A program made the translations under genes and the position numbers. DNA of 64,000 nt. Source: Fusobacterium nucleatum_L. GTDB lineage: Bacteria > Fusobacteriota > Fusobacteriia > Fusobacteriales > Fusobacteriaceae. The stretch covers positions 930,001-994,000 of the forward strand of contig NZ_CP077172.1 in the NCBI RefSeq assembly GCF_050231725.1. The letters run 5' to 3'. Position 1 is the stretch's first letter, and each line of letters opens with the position of its first letter. This document shows positions 21,046 to 30,887 of the stretch, in pieces. Under the pieces are notes generated by a model. The model was not told the DNA's origin. It worked only from the letters and a program-made list of their open reading frames with translations, and did no database searches.

Positions 21046-23847
21046 CTATTTTAATACTGCTGTACATCTCGGACAAAGTGTAGGATGTTCTGAATTACTT
21101 CCTAAATCGTCATATTTCCAACATCTTTCGCATTTTTCTCCATCCGCATGAGTAATTTGTATTTTTAACTTTTCTATTTCTTCTGCATCTGTGTAATTTT
21201 CATCAGCAGAATCCACTATTTCTATATCAGAAACTATAAACACTGTCTCTAATAATTCTAAATTTTCTTTTATAAATTCTTTTAAAACATTATCTTCAGT
21301 GTATAGGGCAACTTTCGCATCTAAAGAGTTTCCTATTATTTTATTTTCACCTTGTCTAGCTTTTTCTAATTTTTTATTTACTTCTTTTCTTAATTTTATT
21401 ATTTGTTGCCATTTTTCATCTAGTTCAGGATTTAAGTACTCATCATTATTTACATACCAATCAGCTAAGAATACAGATTCTGTTTCTCTAGTTTCTGCTG
21501 GTAAATTTTCCCATATTTCTTCTGCTGTAAATGAAAGTATAGGTGCAACCATTTTTGTTAAAGTCATTAAAACTTCATACATAACTGTTTGTGCTGCTCT
21601 TCTTGCAACTGAATCTTTCTTTTCAGTATAAAGTCTATCTTTTATTATATCTAGGTAGAAAGCTGACATATCCACTGCTGCAAAGTAGTGTATTCCTTGG
21701 AATAAGTTATAGAATTCATATTTATCATAGCTTTCAGTTACACTTCTCTTTAATACTTCTAATTTATTTAAAGCCCATTTATCTATTTCCAACATATCTT
21801 TATATGCTACTTTATCAGTTTTTGGATTAAAGTCATAAGAGTTTCCAAGTATATATCTTGCAGTATTTCTTATTCTTCTATATGCTTCTGACATTTGTTT
21901 GATTATATTATCAGATATTCTTACGTCATCTCTATAGTCAACAGAACCACACCAAAGTCTTAATATATCTGCTCCATAAACTTTTATTACATCACTAGGT
22001 GAAACAGTGTTTCCTAATGATTTAGACATTTTCTTTCCTTCACCATCATTAACGAATCCATGAGTTAATACACTCTTATAAGGTGAATCTCCAGTTGAAG
22101 CAACTGATGTTAAAAGTGAAGTATGGAACCATCCTCTATGTTGATCTGAACCCTCAAGGTATAAATCACATGGTCTATGTAATCCTTCCCAAACTTCTAA
22201 AACTCCTCTATGGCTACTTCCTGAATCAAACCAAACGTCCATTATGTTTGTTTCTTTTCTTAATTTTAATCCTTTTAGATTATATTTAACTAATAGTTCT
22301 TCCCCTATTAATTCTTCTGGACTTTTTTCAACCCAGATATTAGATCCATGTTCTCTTACCAAGTCAGAGATTCTATCTAATATTTCTTTATGGAATATTT
22401 CTTCATTTGTTTCATCATTATAGAATATTGGAATAGGAACTCCCCAAACTCTTTGTCTTGAGATACACCAGTCAGGTCTTGTTTCCATCATAGAACCTAT
22501 TCTATTTTTACCCCAAGAAGGTATGAAGTTTATCTCATCTATAACTTTTAAAGTCTTCTCTCTTAAATCTCCACCTTCCATTCTTATAAACCATTGTTCA
22601 GTAGCTCTAAAGATAACAGGAGTTTTAGATCTCCAGTCATGTGGATAAGAGTGGCTTATTTCTTGCATTTTTAAGATATGACCTGTTTCAGTTAGATGTT
22701 TTATTATAGCTTTGTTAGCTTCTGAATAAACAAGTCCTTTAAATAATTCTCCAGCTTCTTCTGTTAAACAACCTCTATGGTCAATTGGAGATACAACTGG
22801 TAATTTATAGCTAAGACCAACAACATAGTCATCTTGCCCATGTCCTGGTGCAGTGTGAACACAACCTGTACCAGCATCAGCAGTAACGTGATCTCCTAAA
22901 ATTACAAGTCCTGTTCTTTCTAAGAAAGGATGTTGATATGTTGTATATTCTAAATCTTTTCCTTTGAACTCTTTTAAAAGTTCAGCACTTTCTATTCCTA
23001 TATCTTTAAATGCACTTTCTGCTAAATCTTTTGCAAGGATTAAATTACCTTTTTCTGTTTTATATAGTCCGTAGTCAAAATTTTCATTCAAACATATAGC
23101 TACGTTTGCTGGTAATGTCCAAGGAGTAGTTGTCCATATTAAAACAAAAGTATCTTCATTAAATCCTATTTTATCTAGTAAATCTTTATTAGCTTGCATT
23201 CTTACATAAATAGATGGAGATACACGATCATGATACTCTATTTCTGCTTCGGCAAGTGCTGTTTCTGTTGCAGGCGACCAATAAACAGGTTTTAATCCTT
23301 TAAATATGTAACCTTTTTCATAGATTTCTCCAAATAATTCTAATTGTTTAGCTTCAAATCTAGGATCAAAAGTTAAATAAGGATTATCCCATTCTCCTAA
23401 AACTCCTAGTCTTATAAATTGTTCTTTTTGTATTCCTATCCATTTTTTAGCATACTCTTCACAACGTTTTCTTATTTCTAAAGGAGACATTTCTCTCGCT
23501 TTAGCAGGTCCAACCTCTTTAATTACTTGTAATTCTATTGGTAAACCGTGAGTATCCCAACCAGGTACATAAGGTGATCTATATCCTCTAAATGTTTTAT
23601 ATTTTATGATAATATCTTTTAATATTTTATTTAAAGCATGTCCTATATGAGTATTTCCATTTGCATAAGGTGGTCCATCATGTAATATAAAGCTCTCCCC
23701 ATTTTTATTTTTTTCTAGACCTTTTTCATAAATTTTTTCCTCAGTCCATTTTTTTATGTACTTAGGCTCTTTATTAGGTAAATTTGCTTTCATTTGAAAG
23801 TCTGTCTTTGGTAAATGTAGTGTACTTGTGTACTCTTTCTCATTCAT
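21046..23847 (-). CDS. ileS: Isoleucine--tRNA ligase
   Basis: Class I synthetase charging tRNA-Ile. 933 residues. HIGH motif in PYANGNTHIGHALNK (HIGH at 67-70) and KMSKS at 606-610 (GEGKKMSKSLGN). The editing CP1 domain is between them, with HTAPGHGQDD. The C-terminal zinc site has CERCWKYDD and CPRC. Its start ATG overlaps the stop TGA of the preceding kinase-like gene (ATGA), so translation is coupled. No T-box-like leader is seen, since there is no leader space. It is followed by lspA, a frequent neighbour of ileS. Confidence 0.98.
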   Translation of the reverse strand: MNEKEYTSTLHLPKTDFQMKANLPNKEPKYIKKWTEEKIYEKGLEKNKNGESFILHDGPPYANGNTHIGHALNKILKDIIIKYKTFRGYRSPYVPGWDTHGLPIELQVIKEVGPAKAREMSPLEIRKRCEEYAKKWIGIQKEQFIRLGVLGEWDNPYLTFDPRFEAKQLELFGEIYEKGYIFKGLKPVYWSPATETALAEAEIEYHDRVSPSIYVRMQANKDLLDKIGFNEDTFVLIWTTTPWTLPANVAICLNENFDYGLYKTEKGNLILAKDLAESAFKDIGIESAELLKEFKGKDLEYTTYQHPFLERTGLVILGDHVTADAGTGCVHTAPGHGQDDYVVGLSYKLPVVSPIDHRGCLTEEAGELFKGLVYSEANKAIIKHLTETGHILKMQEISHSYPHDWRSKTPVIFRATEQWFIRMEGGDLREKTLKVIDEINFIPSWGKNRIGSMMETRPDWCISRQRVWGVPIPIFYNDETNEEIFHKEILDRISDLVREHGSNIWVEKSPEELIGEELLVKYNLKGLKLRKETNIMDVWFDSGSSHRGVLEVWEGLHRPCDLYLEGSDQHRGWFHTSLLTSVASTGDSPYKSVLTHGFVNDGEGKKMSKSLGNTVSPSDVIKVYGADILRLWCGSVDYRDDVRISDNIIKQMSEAYRRIRNTARYILGNSYDFNPKTDKVAYKDMLEIDKWALNKLEVLKRSVTESYDKYEFYNLFQGIHYFAAVDMSAFYLDIIKDRLYTEKKDSVARRAAQTVMYEVLMTLTKMVAPILSFTAEEIWENLPAETRETESVFLADWYVNNDEYLNPELDEKWQQIIKLRKEVNKKLEKARQGENKIIGNSLDAKVALYTEDNVLKEFIKENLELLETVFIVSDIEIVDSADENYTDAEEIEKLKIQITHADGEKCERCWKYDDLGSNSEHPTLCPRCTAVLK

Positions 23848-26267
23848 TGATTTGTTTCCTCCCTGTATTCATTAAAAATTATTCTTATTCTTGTCCCAAC
23901 ATCTAATTCAGAAGATATAGTCATAACTCCATTATGCTCCTTGACTATCTTGTAAATAGTCATAAGTCCTCTTCCCATAATACTATCTCCCTTTGTGTCT
24001 GAATATGGTTTTGTAACTGTTCTAACTTCTTCTTGTGTCATTCCAATACCATTATCAATTATCTCTAAAATAATACGATGATTTTTATCACCTACTACAA
24101 CTATATTAATTTTTTTATCCAGTTTATTTCTAATAAGGATAGCATTTATTGAGTTTCTTAGAATTTGTATGAACATTTGATATATTTTTTTCTTATCTCC
24201 ATACATATCTCCTGAAAAATCTATAAATAATGAAGTATTAACTCCATACTTTTTCAAAATTTTCTGGCTATTTTTTACTATCTTTTCTACTAATTTCTCA
24301 AAATTAAATACTTCATATTTGTTTTTACTACTATTAAAAGAGTCTTTGATAATAATATTTTTCTTTTTTTGTTCTTTTAGACATTGTTTTATCATGTCTA
24401 TATCTTTATCATTATATCTGTTATTAACTATTTTTTCAATAAAAGTTTCAATATTTCTAATTAATTTTTTGTTATCTTTAATGAATTTATTAGAAATTTT
24501 AGACATTGTTAAATATCTTTCTTTCATAAGTTTATTCTCTTCTGATATAGTATTTTTAATTCTAATTATTAAGTTCATTAACAATAAAGTATTTACCTCA
24601 ACTTCTTCTTCAGAAATCAAGTTATCTTTTCCAAAATAATCAACCAGAATACAACCTATTTTAATGTCTTTATCGGCAATAGGTAATATCATAAAGTTTT
24701 TTAAACCAAGTGTTTTAAATAGTTTATTCCCATAAGTATATTTAAAACCTTTATCATTATGATAAATTATTTTTCCTGCTTCCATACTTTCCCAAAATAT
24801 ACCACCAGGTTCATATTTCACATTTAAAAGAGGTCCCATATCACCTATACTATTTGTTTGAAAGGTAAATCCATTCATTTCTTTTGGATATTTTTCTTTA
24901 TTTTCTAATATACTTGGATTTATGGCATAATTCTTTACTGAAAGTTCATCTTTTTCGATATTACGTTCTAAATAAATTGCCCTACTATAACCTAAGCCAT
25001 TTTCTGAAGTTAAAGTTTTTAAAACTTCATTTACTCCTTCGGAAAAATCTTTGATTAAATCTATATTAAGCAATAACTTTTCAACTGCCACTAATCTATT
25101 TAAGTTTCTATTTAGTTTATTATTATTTTGTTTTAATAATTTTTCATTTTCTTCTATTCTCTCTGCCATAAACTTTAAAGAATTTGAAATTGAACGAATC
25201 TCATATAAGTTTTCTTCTTGAAAATCTATTCCACTCTTATCTTTTTCATCCTCTATACCAATTTTTTTAGTTTTATTAGCAAGCTCATTTAAAGGTTTTA
25301 AAAGTTTGGTAAATATTCTTGCACAAAGGCTAGAACTTATAACAACAGCTAGTATTCCTACAACTAATATTATGGTTGCTAACATATATTTCACAGCAAC
25401 AAAATTATTTTTTGATATAGCAACACCAATATCACCAACATAATCATCATTGCTATTATCATTTTTTAAAGCAAGCATTCCAAAATAATAATCTTCCTTA
25501 TCTATCTTTTTCTCCAAAAAATAATAAGTATTATTATCTGATAACTCCCTGCTAAACATACTAGATTTAAAATTTTTAAAAAAGCCTTCAAGATTACTAG
25601 AATTTAACTCACCATATAAGTAACCATCTTTTGAAAGAACAAAAACCTTGTCTTTATCTGTTAAATAAGCATATTCTTTTATTTCTGATAAACTATAATT
25701 AGTTAAAGGAAAGGTTAAAACAATATAATTTCTTTCTGTTGATTTATACAATCTATATGGTTGAACTATCCTTACATAAAGTGCTTCTTTTGTACTAATG
25801 TATTCCGATTTTCCATACTCTAAGAAATCTTTTGAAGGGATAATTTTATTGCTTTTATACAAATCATATTTGATATCCTTATCTCCACTTTCTCCTAAAA
25901 TTATTCTATTATGAGACAGTATCTGAATAAATGATTTTCCATATAGACCATATGATTCTATACTAAGTTGGTTTCTCACAGCTGATGCTAATCTATTTTG
26001 AATTAACTTATCTTTGCTATCAACCAAAATAAGATTTACTGCATCATTTGATACATTGTATAATTGCTCCCTACTTTTATCAATATAATACAGATAAGCC
26101 TTGTTTACAAGCAAAGTTCTTTCACGAGATTTATCTAAAAGTCTCATATTCAGCTCATTGAAAATCATTATTCCAAAAAGAGTTGCCATAATTGAGGCAA
26201 CAATTACTATTGCAATCCCATTATATGAAATTATTCTTAAAAGTAGAGAATCTTTCTTTATAAACAT
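23844..26267 (-). CDS. Membrane sensor protein with HAMP, GAF-like and GHKL ATPase domains (histidine-kinase-like)
   Basis: 807 residues. A first membrane helix is at about 12-35, then an extracytoplasmic sensor region, a second helix near 290-315 (MLATIILVVGILAVVISSS), a HAMP region, a GAF-like domain (about 400-560, ending ILPIADKDIKIGCILVDYF), a helical segment, and a C-terminal ATP-binding domain. The latter has the N box ILRNSINAIL, the G1 box IDNGIGM and the G2 box GRGLMTIYKIVKEHNG. In the helical segment between GAF and ATPase (about 560-660) I see no His at all, so the usual phosphoacceptor is missing. No response regulator is adjacent. It overlaps ileS by four bases. Confidence 0.82.
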   Translation of the reverse strand: MFIKKDSLLLRIISYNGIAIVIVASIMATLFGIMIFNELNMRLLDKSRERTLLVNKAYLYYIDKSREQLYNVSNDAVNLILVDSKDKLIQNRLASAVRNQLSIESYGLYGKSFIQILSHNRIILGESGDKDIKYDLYKSNKIIPSKDFLEYGKSEYISTKEALYVRIVQPYRLYKSTERNYIVLTFPLTNYSLSEIKEYAYLTDKDKVFVLSKDGYLYGELNSSNLEGFFKNFKSSMFSRELSDNNTYYFLEKKIDKEDYYFGMLALKNDNSNDDYVGDIGVAISKNNFVAVKYMLATIILVVGILAVVISSSLCARIFTKLLKPLNELANKTKKIGIEDEKDKSGIDFQEENLYEIRSISNSLKFMAERIEENEKLLKQNNNKLNRNLNRLVAVEKLLLNIDLIKDFSEGVNEVLKTLTSENGLGYSRAIYLERNIEKDELSVKNYAINPSILENKEKYPKEMNGFTFQTNSIGDMGPLLNVKYEPGGIFWESMEAGKIIYHNDKGFKYTYGNKLFKTLGLKNFMILPIADKDIKIGCILVDYFGKDNLISEEEVEVNTLLLMNLIIRIKNTISEENKLMKERYLTMSKISNKFIKDNKKLIRNIETFIEKIVNNRYNDKDIDMIKQCLKEQKKKNIIIKDSFNSSKNKYEVFNFEKLVEKIVKNSQKILKKYGVNTSLFIDFSGDMYGDKKKIYQMFIQILRNSINAILIRNKLDKKINIVVVGDKNHRIILEIIDNGIGMTQEEVRTVTKPYSDTKGDSIMGRGLMTIYKIVKEHNGVMTISSELDVGTRIRIIFNEYREETNQ

Positions 26268-26292
26268 TAACTAATACTACTCCTTACTAATT

Positions 26293-28455
26293 TTAACCTT
26301 TTCTTGTTAAGCCTACTCTTCCTCTGTCTTTATCAACATCTTTTATTTTAACCTTTACAATCTGCCCAACTGATAACACTTTACTCGGGTCATCTATATA
26401 TTTATCTGAAATTTCTGAAACATGTAAAAGTGCATCATTTTTCAAGCCTATATCTATGAATGCTCCAAATTTTACAACATTTCTTACTGTTCCTTCAAGT
26501 TCCATTCCTACTTCCAGATTATCAATATTTAAAATATCAGATTTTAAAAGAGGTTTTTCAAAATCATCTCTTGGGTCTCTTCTATCTTTTAAAAGTGCTT
26601 CATAAACATCTTTTACTGTTTCTAAACCAAATTCATTTTCTTTTGCAAACTTCTTGTAATCAAAAGATTTCAATCTTTCTCTTGCTACATCTAATTCATT
26701 ATTATATTTTTCTAAGTCAAAACCTATTTTTCCTAAAATAGCCTCTGCTATTCCATAAGACTCTGGGTGGATAACTGTGTTATCTAAAATATTTTCCCCT
26801 TCAGGAATAACTAAGAAACCTGCCATTTGTTCATAAGCTTTTGGCCCAACGCCCTTAACTTTTAGAATTTCTTTTCTATTCTTAAAATTACCATTTTCTT
26901 TTCTGTAATCTACTATATTTTTAGCAACAGTCTTTTTTATCCCAGAAATATGAGAAAGTAAAGCCCATGATGCAGTATTAATATTTGCCCCAACATTATT
27001 TACAACATGACTTATTACATTATCTAAAGAGTCATCTAACTTAGATTGGTTTACATCATGTTGATACATTCCAACTCCGATAGACTTAGGGTCAATCTTT
27101 ACAAGCTCAGCAAGTGGGTCTTGTATTCTTCTTCCTATTGAAATTGCTCCTCTTACTGTTACATCTAAATCTGGAAATTCTTCTGCTGCTATTTTTGATG
27201 CTGAATAAACAGAAGCTCCTGCTTCGTTAACTATCAAATATTTCACATTTAACTTTTCTTCTTTTATTATATTGGCAACAAAAGTCTCTGTTTCTCTTGA
27301 AGCAGTTCCATTTCCTATACTAACAATATCTATCTCATATTTTTTAACTAAGTCTAAAAATTTCTTCTTAGCATCTTGGATTTGTTTTGGATTATGCATA
27401 GCTTCAACTAAGAAAAATACTGTATTTTCTCTATAAAAACCATATTTATCTATAACGGCAACCTTGCAACCTGTTCTATATCCTGGGTCAAGTGCTAAAA
27501 CATTTTTTTCCTTTAGAGGTGCTTGTAAAAGTAAATTTTTTAAATTATCTTTAAAAACTGCTATTGATTCAATTTCTGCTCTTTCTGTTAGTGCATTTCT
27601 AACTTCTCTTTCAATAGAAGGAATTATAAGTCTATCTAAAGAGTCCTTTATAATTTCTTTATAAGTTGTAAGTAAATCATTTTTAGGGAATTCTCTAAGG
27701 ATTATATTTTCAATTCTATCTCTATCAGAATCTTCAAGTCTTAAATGAACTGTCAATATATCTTCTTTTTCTCCTCTATTTAAGGCAAGTATTCTGTGTG
27801 AAGGCATTTTTTCAACTTTTTCAGAATATTCATAGTAATCATTATAGACTTTCTTTTCATCCAACTCTGCTGCTTTTTTACTATCTTTTGATTCTATAAT
27901 AGAATATTTTAAGTATATTTCTCTTATTCTTTCTCTGTACTCAGCTTTTTCAGAAATATTTTGTGCAATTATAAGCATAGCTCCTTCTATTGCATCTTCA
28001 ACTGTTGGAACTTCTTCTGTTATAAAATCATTTGCCAGACTTCGAATTTCTTCTAAGTTGTTAGCTACATAAAATTTTTCTGCTAGTGGTTCTAAACCTC
28101 TTTCCTTAGCAATATCAGCTTTTGTTTTCTTTTTCTTTCTATAAGGAAAATAAATATCCTCAACTTCTTGTAAAATTTTTGCTTCTATTATGCTATTTCT
28201 TAATTCTTCTGTTAATTTTCCTTGTTCTTCAATCAGTCTTATTACTTCTTCTTTTCTTTCTTCTAAATTTCTTAAATATTCAACCTTTTGTAAAATATCT
28301 CCTATTTGTACTTCATCTAAGTTTCCTGTTACTTCTTTTCTATATCTTGCAACAAAAGGTATAGTAGCTCCATCATCTAAAAGTTTTATTGTGTTTTCTA
28401 CTTTATCAACTGGTATTTTTAATTCTTCAGCTACAATTTTATAAATCTTTTCCAT
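26293..28455 (-). CDS. tex: Tex family RNA-binding transcription accessory protein
   Basis: 720 residues. The order is that of Tex: an N-terminal helical domain (VAEELKIPVDKVENTIKLL, DDGATIPFVARYRKEVTG), a YqgF-like nuclease fold (ALDPGYRTGCKVAVIDKYG), helix-hairpin-helix motifs (ILKVKGVGPKAYEQMAGFL) and a C-terminal S1 domain (LEGTVRNVVKFGAFIDIGLK). Tex proteins bind nucleic acid and influence transcription; the precise function is not settled. The ATG at 28455 has AAGGGGAA upstream; a GTG directly before it is also in frame. It heads the tex-kinase-ileS-lspA-glyQ group. Confidence 0.95.
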   Translation of the reverse strand: MEKIYKIVAEELKIPVDKVENTIKLLDDGATIPFVARYRKEVTGNLDEVQIGDILQKVEYLRNLEERKEEVIRLIEEQGKLTEELRNSIIEAKILQEVEDIYFPYRKKKKTKADIAKERGLEPLAEKFYVANNLEEIRSLANDFITEEVPTVEDAIEGAMLIIAQNISEKAEYRERIREIYLKYSIIESKDSKKAAELDEKKVYNDYYEYSEKVEKMPSHRILALNRGEKEDILTVHLRLEDSDRDRIENIILREFPKNDLLTTYKEIIKDSLDRLIIPSIEREVRNALTERAEIESIAVFKDNLKNLLLQAPLKEKNVLALDPGYRTGCKVAVIDKYGFYRENTVFFLVEAMHNPKQIQDAKKKFLDLVKKYEIDIVSIGNGTASRETETFVANIIKEEKLNVKYLIVNEAGASVYSASKIAAEEFPDLDVTVRGAISIGRRIQDPLAELVKIDPKSIGVGMYQHDVNQSKLDDSLDNVISHVVNNVGANINTASWALLSHISGIKKTVAKNIVDYRKENGNFKNRKEILKVKGVGPKAYEQMAGFLVIPEGENILDNTVIHPESYGIAEAILGKIGFDLEKYNNELDVARERLKSFDYKKFAKENEFGLETVKDVYEALLKDRRDPRDDFEKPLLKSDILNIDNLEVGMELEGTVRNVVKFGAFIDIGLKNDALLHVSEISDKYIDDPSKVLSVGQIVKVKIKDVDKDRGRVGLTRKG

Positions 28456-28556
28456 CACATTCCCCTTATATTTTTCCTTATGGTTATTGAATTCGTGTTG
28501 TATATTGTATCATATTTTTTAAATTATTTGTAGACTTAGAGAATTGGAAATAAAAA

Positions 28557-28577
28557 AGCTAGGCAAAAAGCCTAACT
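28557..28577 (-). terminator. Terminator after xth
   Basis: Stem of about eight pairs with one mismatch (AGTTAGGC / GCCTAGCT) around a TTTTT loop, followed on the minus strand by TTTTTTATTT. The rest of 28459-28619 is the tex upstream region; a minus-strand TACAAT near 28508 may be its -10 box. Confidence 0.8.
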
Positions 28578-28619
28578 TTTTATTTTTTATAAATTAAAAT
28601 ATGTATTTAACATTATTTA

Positions 28620-29372
28620 TTAATCTAAAAATAATACCACTGGACAGTGATCTGAACCTTCTGTTTGAGCATGTATTTCTGCATCAACTAGAATGTCTTT
28701 AAGTCCTTCTGATACAATAAAATAATCTATTCTCCACCCTGTATTATTTTTTCTTGCATTGGCTCTATATGACCACCAAGAATAAGCATGCTCTAAATTA
28801 GGGTAAAAATATCTAAATGTGTCAATGAAACCACTTTCTAAAAGTTCAGTGAATTTACCTCTTTCTTCATCAGTAAATCCTGCGTTTCTTCTATTAGTTT
28901 TAGGATTTTTTAAATCTATTTCCTTATGTGCAACATTTAAGTCCCCACAGACAATAACAGGTTTTTTCTTTTCTAAATTTTTTAGGTATTTTCTAAATTC
29001 ATCTTCCCATATCATTCTATAATCTAGTCTCAAAAGTTCATCTTTTGAATTTGGAGTGTAGACTGTAATCATATAAAATTTTTCAAATTCAAGAGTAATA
29101 ACTCTTCCCTCTTTATCATGTTCTTCGATTCCTAAACCATAACTAACAGATAAAGGTTCTTGTTTTGTAAAAATCGCAGTACCTGAATAACCTTTTTTTT
29201 CTGCATAGTTCCAGTATTGATAATAACCTTTTAATTCTAAATCTAATTGACCTTCACTCAATTTTGTTTCTTGTAAACAGAATATATCAGCATTTTGTTC
29301 ATTAAAATAATCTAAAAAACCTTTCTTTATCGCTGCTCTAATTCCATTTACATTCCAAGATATTAATTTCAT
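28620..29372 (-). CDS. xth: Exodeoxyribonuclease III / AP endonuclease (ExoA type)
   Basis: Mg-dependent AP endonuclease in base-excision repair. 250 residues, normal. Motifs: MKLISWNVNGIRAAIKKG, ADIFCLQETKL (catalytic Glu), MITVYTPNS, VIVCGDLNVAHKEIDL (catalytic Asp and Asn), AYSWWSYRANARKNNTGWRI, DYFIVSEGL and GSDHCPVVLFLD (catalytic His). It ends the aro operon on the minus strand, 33 bases after aroQ, and is followed by a terminator. Confidence 0.96.
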   Translation of the reverse strand: MKLISWNVNGIRAAIKKGFLDYFNEQNADIFCLQETKLSEGQLDLELKGYYQYWNYAEKKGYSGTAIFTKQEPLSVSYGLGIEEHDKEGRVITLEFEKFYMITVYTPNSKDELLRLDYRMIWEDEFRKYLKNLEKKKPVIVCGDLNVAHKEIDLKNPKTNRRNAGFTDEERGKFTELLESGFIDTFRYFYPNLEHAYSWWSYRANARKNNTGWRIDYFIVSEGLKDILVDAEIHAQTEGSDHCPVVLFLD

Positions 29373-29405
29373 GTTTTTTATTTCCTTTCCTTATTAATTT
29401 TTACT

Positions 29406-29849
29406 CTATTTATTATAATATTCTATTAAATATACTACTGCTAGTATATATCCAAATTTTCCTAAGCCTGTAATTTGTCCTATACAAGCAGGAGAAGTTA
29501 TACAAACTTTTCTAAAATCTTCTCTTGCATGAATATTTGAAATATGTACTTCAACAGTGGGAACACTGACTCCCTTTATAGCATCATAAATAGCTACTGA
29601 TGTATGAGTATAAGCTCCTCCATTTATAACTATACCATCATATTTCTTAAAATGTGCCTCTTGAATGAAATTTACAATTTCTCCTTCAGTGTTACTTTGT
29701 AAAAAAGTAAATTCTATATTTTTATCTTCATACTCTGGATATTCTTCAATATACTTACATAAGTCTTCATAGCTAAAAGTTCCATAAATATCTTTTTCTC
29801 TTATTCCTAACATATTCAAATTAGGACCATTAATTACCATTATTTTCAT
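29406..29849 (-). CDS. aroQ: Type II 3-dehydroquinate dehydratase
   Basis: Third step of the shikimate pathway. 147 residues. Motifs: MKIMVINGPNLNMLGIREKD, YGTFSYEDLCKYI (catalytic Tyr region), DGIVINGGAYTHTSVAIYDA and VEVHISNIHAREDFRKV. The GxGxxGY-like C-terminal end reads QITGLGKFGY. It overlaps aroE by 20 bases, and AGAGGAATTCT precedes the ATG. Confidence 0.96.
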   Translation of the reverse strand: MKIMVINGPNLNMLGIREKDIYGTFSYEDLCKYIEEYPEYEDKNIEFTFLQSNTEGEIVNFIQEAHFKKYDGIVINGGAYTHTSVAIYDAIKGVSVPTVEVHISNIHAREDFRKVCITSPACIGQITGLGKFGYILAVVYLIEYYNK

Positions 29850-30633
29850 AGAATTCCTCTACTTTCTTTTCTATATTTTTTATAATTTTCTTTCTAAGTT
29901 CAGCTGATAACACAATGTTATGTAAAATTTCATCTGTTTTTAAAGCCTGTTCAATCAACATATCCATACCATTTATTGTTTTTAATCCATATTCTTTTGC
30001 TTCTCTTAAAAATTTTGTTTCTAAAGGATTATAGATTAAATCTATTGCTACTTTAAATTTTTTTAAAATTTTTTTATCTAAAAGACTATCGTTAACATTA
30101 GGATACATACCAACAGGAGTAGTATTTATTATTATATCTCCAGCTATATCTTTTGGAAATTCTATTTTACTGATTTTATCCTTTCTAAAATAGAAACTTA
30201 TATCTTTGGCTTCCATATCTTTTAGTACCTTATATACACTAGCACTTGCTCCACCTTTTCCAATAATAGCTATTTTCTTGTTTCTTACATCTACTTGATT
30301 TTTTTCTAGTGTGTATTTAAAGCCATAGTAATCAGTATTATCTCCATAAAATTTATTATCTTTTATATATAAAAGATTTATAGCCCATATTTCCTTTGCT
30401 TCATCACTTATATGGTCTAATTTATCCAAAAATACTTTTTTATAGGGAACAGTTATATTGACTCCTTCAATAGAATTTTCAAACATATAGTTTTTGAAAT
30501 TATCTATTTCAGTCTCATCAACTTCATATAACTTATATTCTGCTTCTATTCCCAATTCTTCAAAAAAAGTCTTATGTAACAATGGAGAAAGTGAGTGAGT
30601 AAGTTTCTTTCCTAGAAGTCCAAATTTTTTCAT
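29830..30633 (-). CDS. aroE: Shikimate dehydrogenase
   Basis: NADP-dependent reduction of 3-dehydroshikimate. 267 residues. Motifs: GLLGKKLTHSLSPLLHKTFF, GVNITVPYKKVFLDKLD (catalytic Lys), NTDYYGFKYTL, IAIIGKGGASASVYKVL (nucleotide-binding loop), INTTPVGMYP and AIDLIYNPLETKFL. The Gly-rich loop GKGGAS is close to the family's GAGGAS. The start overlaps the chorismate mutase stop (ATGA) and has AAGGAGG upstream. Confidence 0.96.
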   Translation of the reverse strand: MKKFGLLGKKLTHSLSPLLHKTFFEELGIEAEYKLYEVDETEIDNFKNYMFENSIEGVNITVPYKKVFLDKLDHISDEAKEIWAINLLYIKDNKFYGDNTDYYGFKYTLEKNQVDVRNKKIAIIGKGGASASVYKVLKDMEAKDISFYFRKDKISKIEFPKDIAGDIIINTTPVGMYPNVNDSLLDKKILKKFKVAIDLIYNPLETKFLREAKEYGLKTINGMDMLIEQALKTDEILHNIVLSAELRKKIIKNIEKKVEEFYENNGN

Positions 30634-30887
30634 TCTGATTGAACCTCCTTACTTATATCCATAAGATTTTTTAAAAACTTCTCTATGTATATTCTTTCAG
30701 TACCACTTATATTCTTTAGACTATTATCTAGTATCTCTTGTTCTCTTTTGGGGTCAAATATTTTTATATTATTCTTTTTCTTTATTAACCCAATTTTCTT
30801 TGAAACTTCTAATCTTTCTCTAAATAGAACTAAAAGTTTATCATCTATTTCATCAATTTTTTTCCTCATTAGTTCTAATTCTATCAT
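30630..30887 (-). CDS. Chorismate mutase, AroQ class (monofunctional)
   Basis: 85 residues, all-helical AroQ fold: MRKKIDEIDDKLLVLFRERL, SKKIGLIKKKNNIKIFDPKR and EQEILDNSLKNI. This matches the chorismate mutase domain (Arg, Lys and Glu active-site positions are in place). It converts chorismate to prephenate for Phe and Tyr. AGGAGATAAAAG precedes the ATG at 30887. It overlaps the MORN-like gene by 35 bases and aroE by 4, so the four genes form a tight operon. It is a free-standing enzyme and not fused to prephenate dehydratase. Confidence 0.88.
   Translation of the reverse strand: MIELELMRKKIDEIDDKLLVLFRERLEVSKKIGLIKKKNNIKIFDPKREQEILDNSLKNISGTERIYIEKFLKNLMDISKEVQSE

Noticed and set aside
20579..23900. 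T-box or leader for ileS
   Set aside because: ileS overlaps the preceding gene, leaving no room for a leader.
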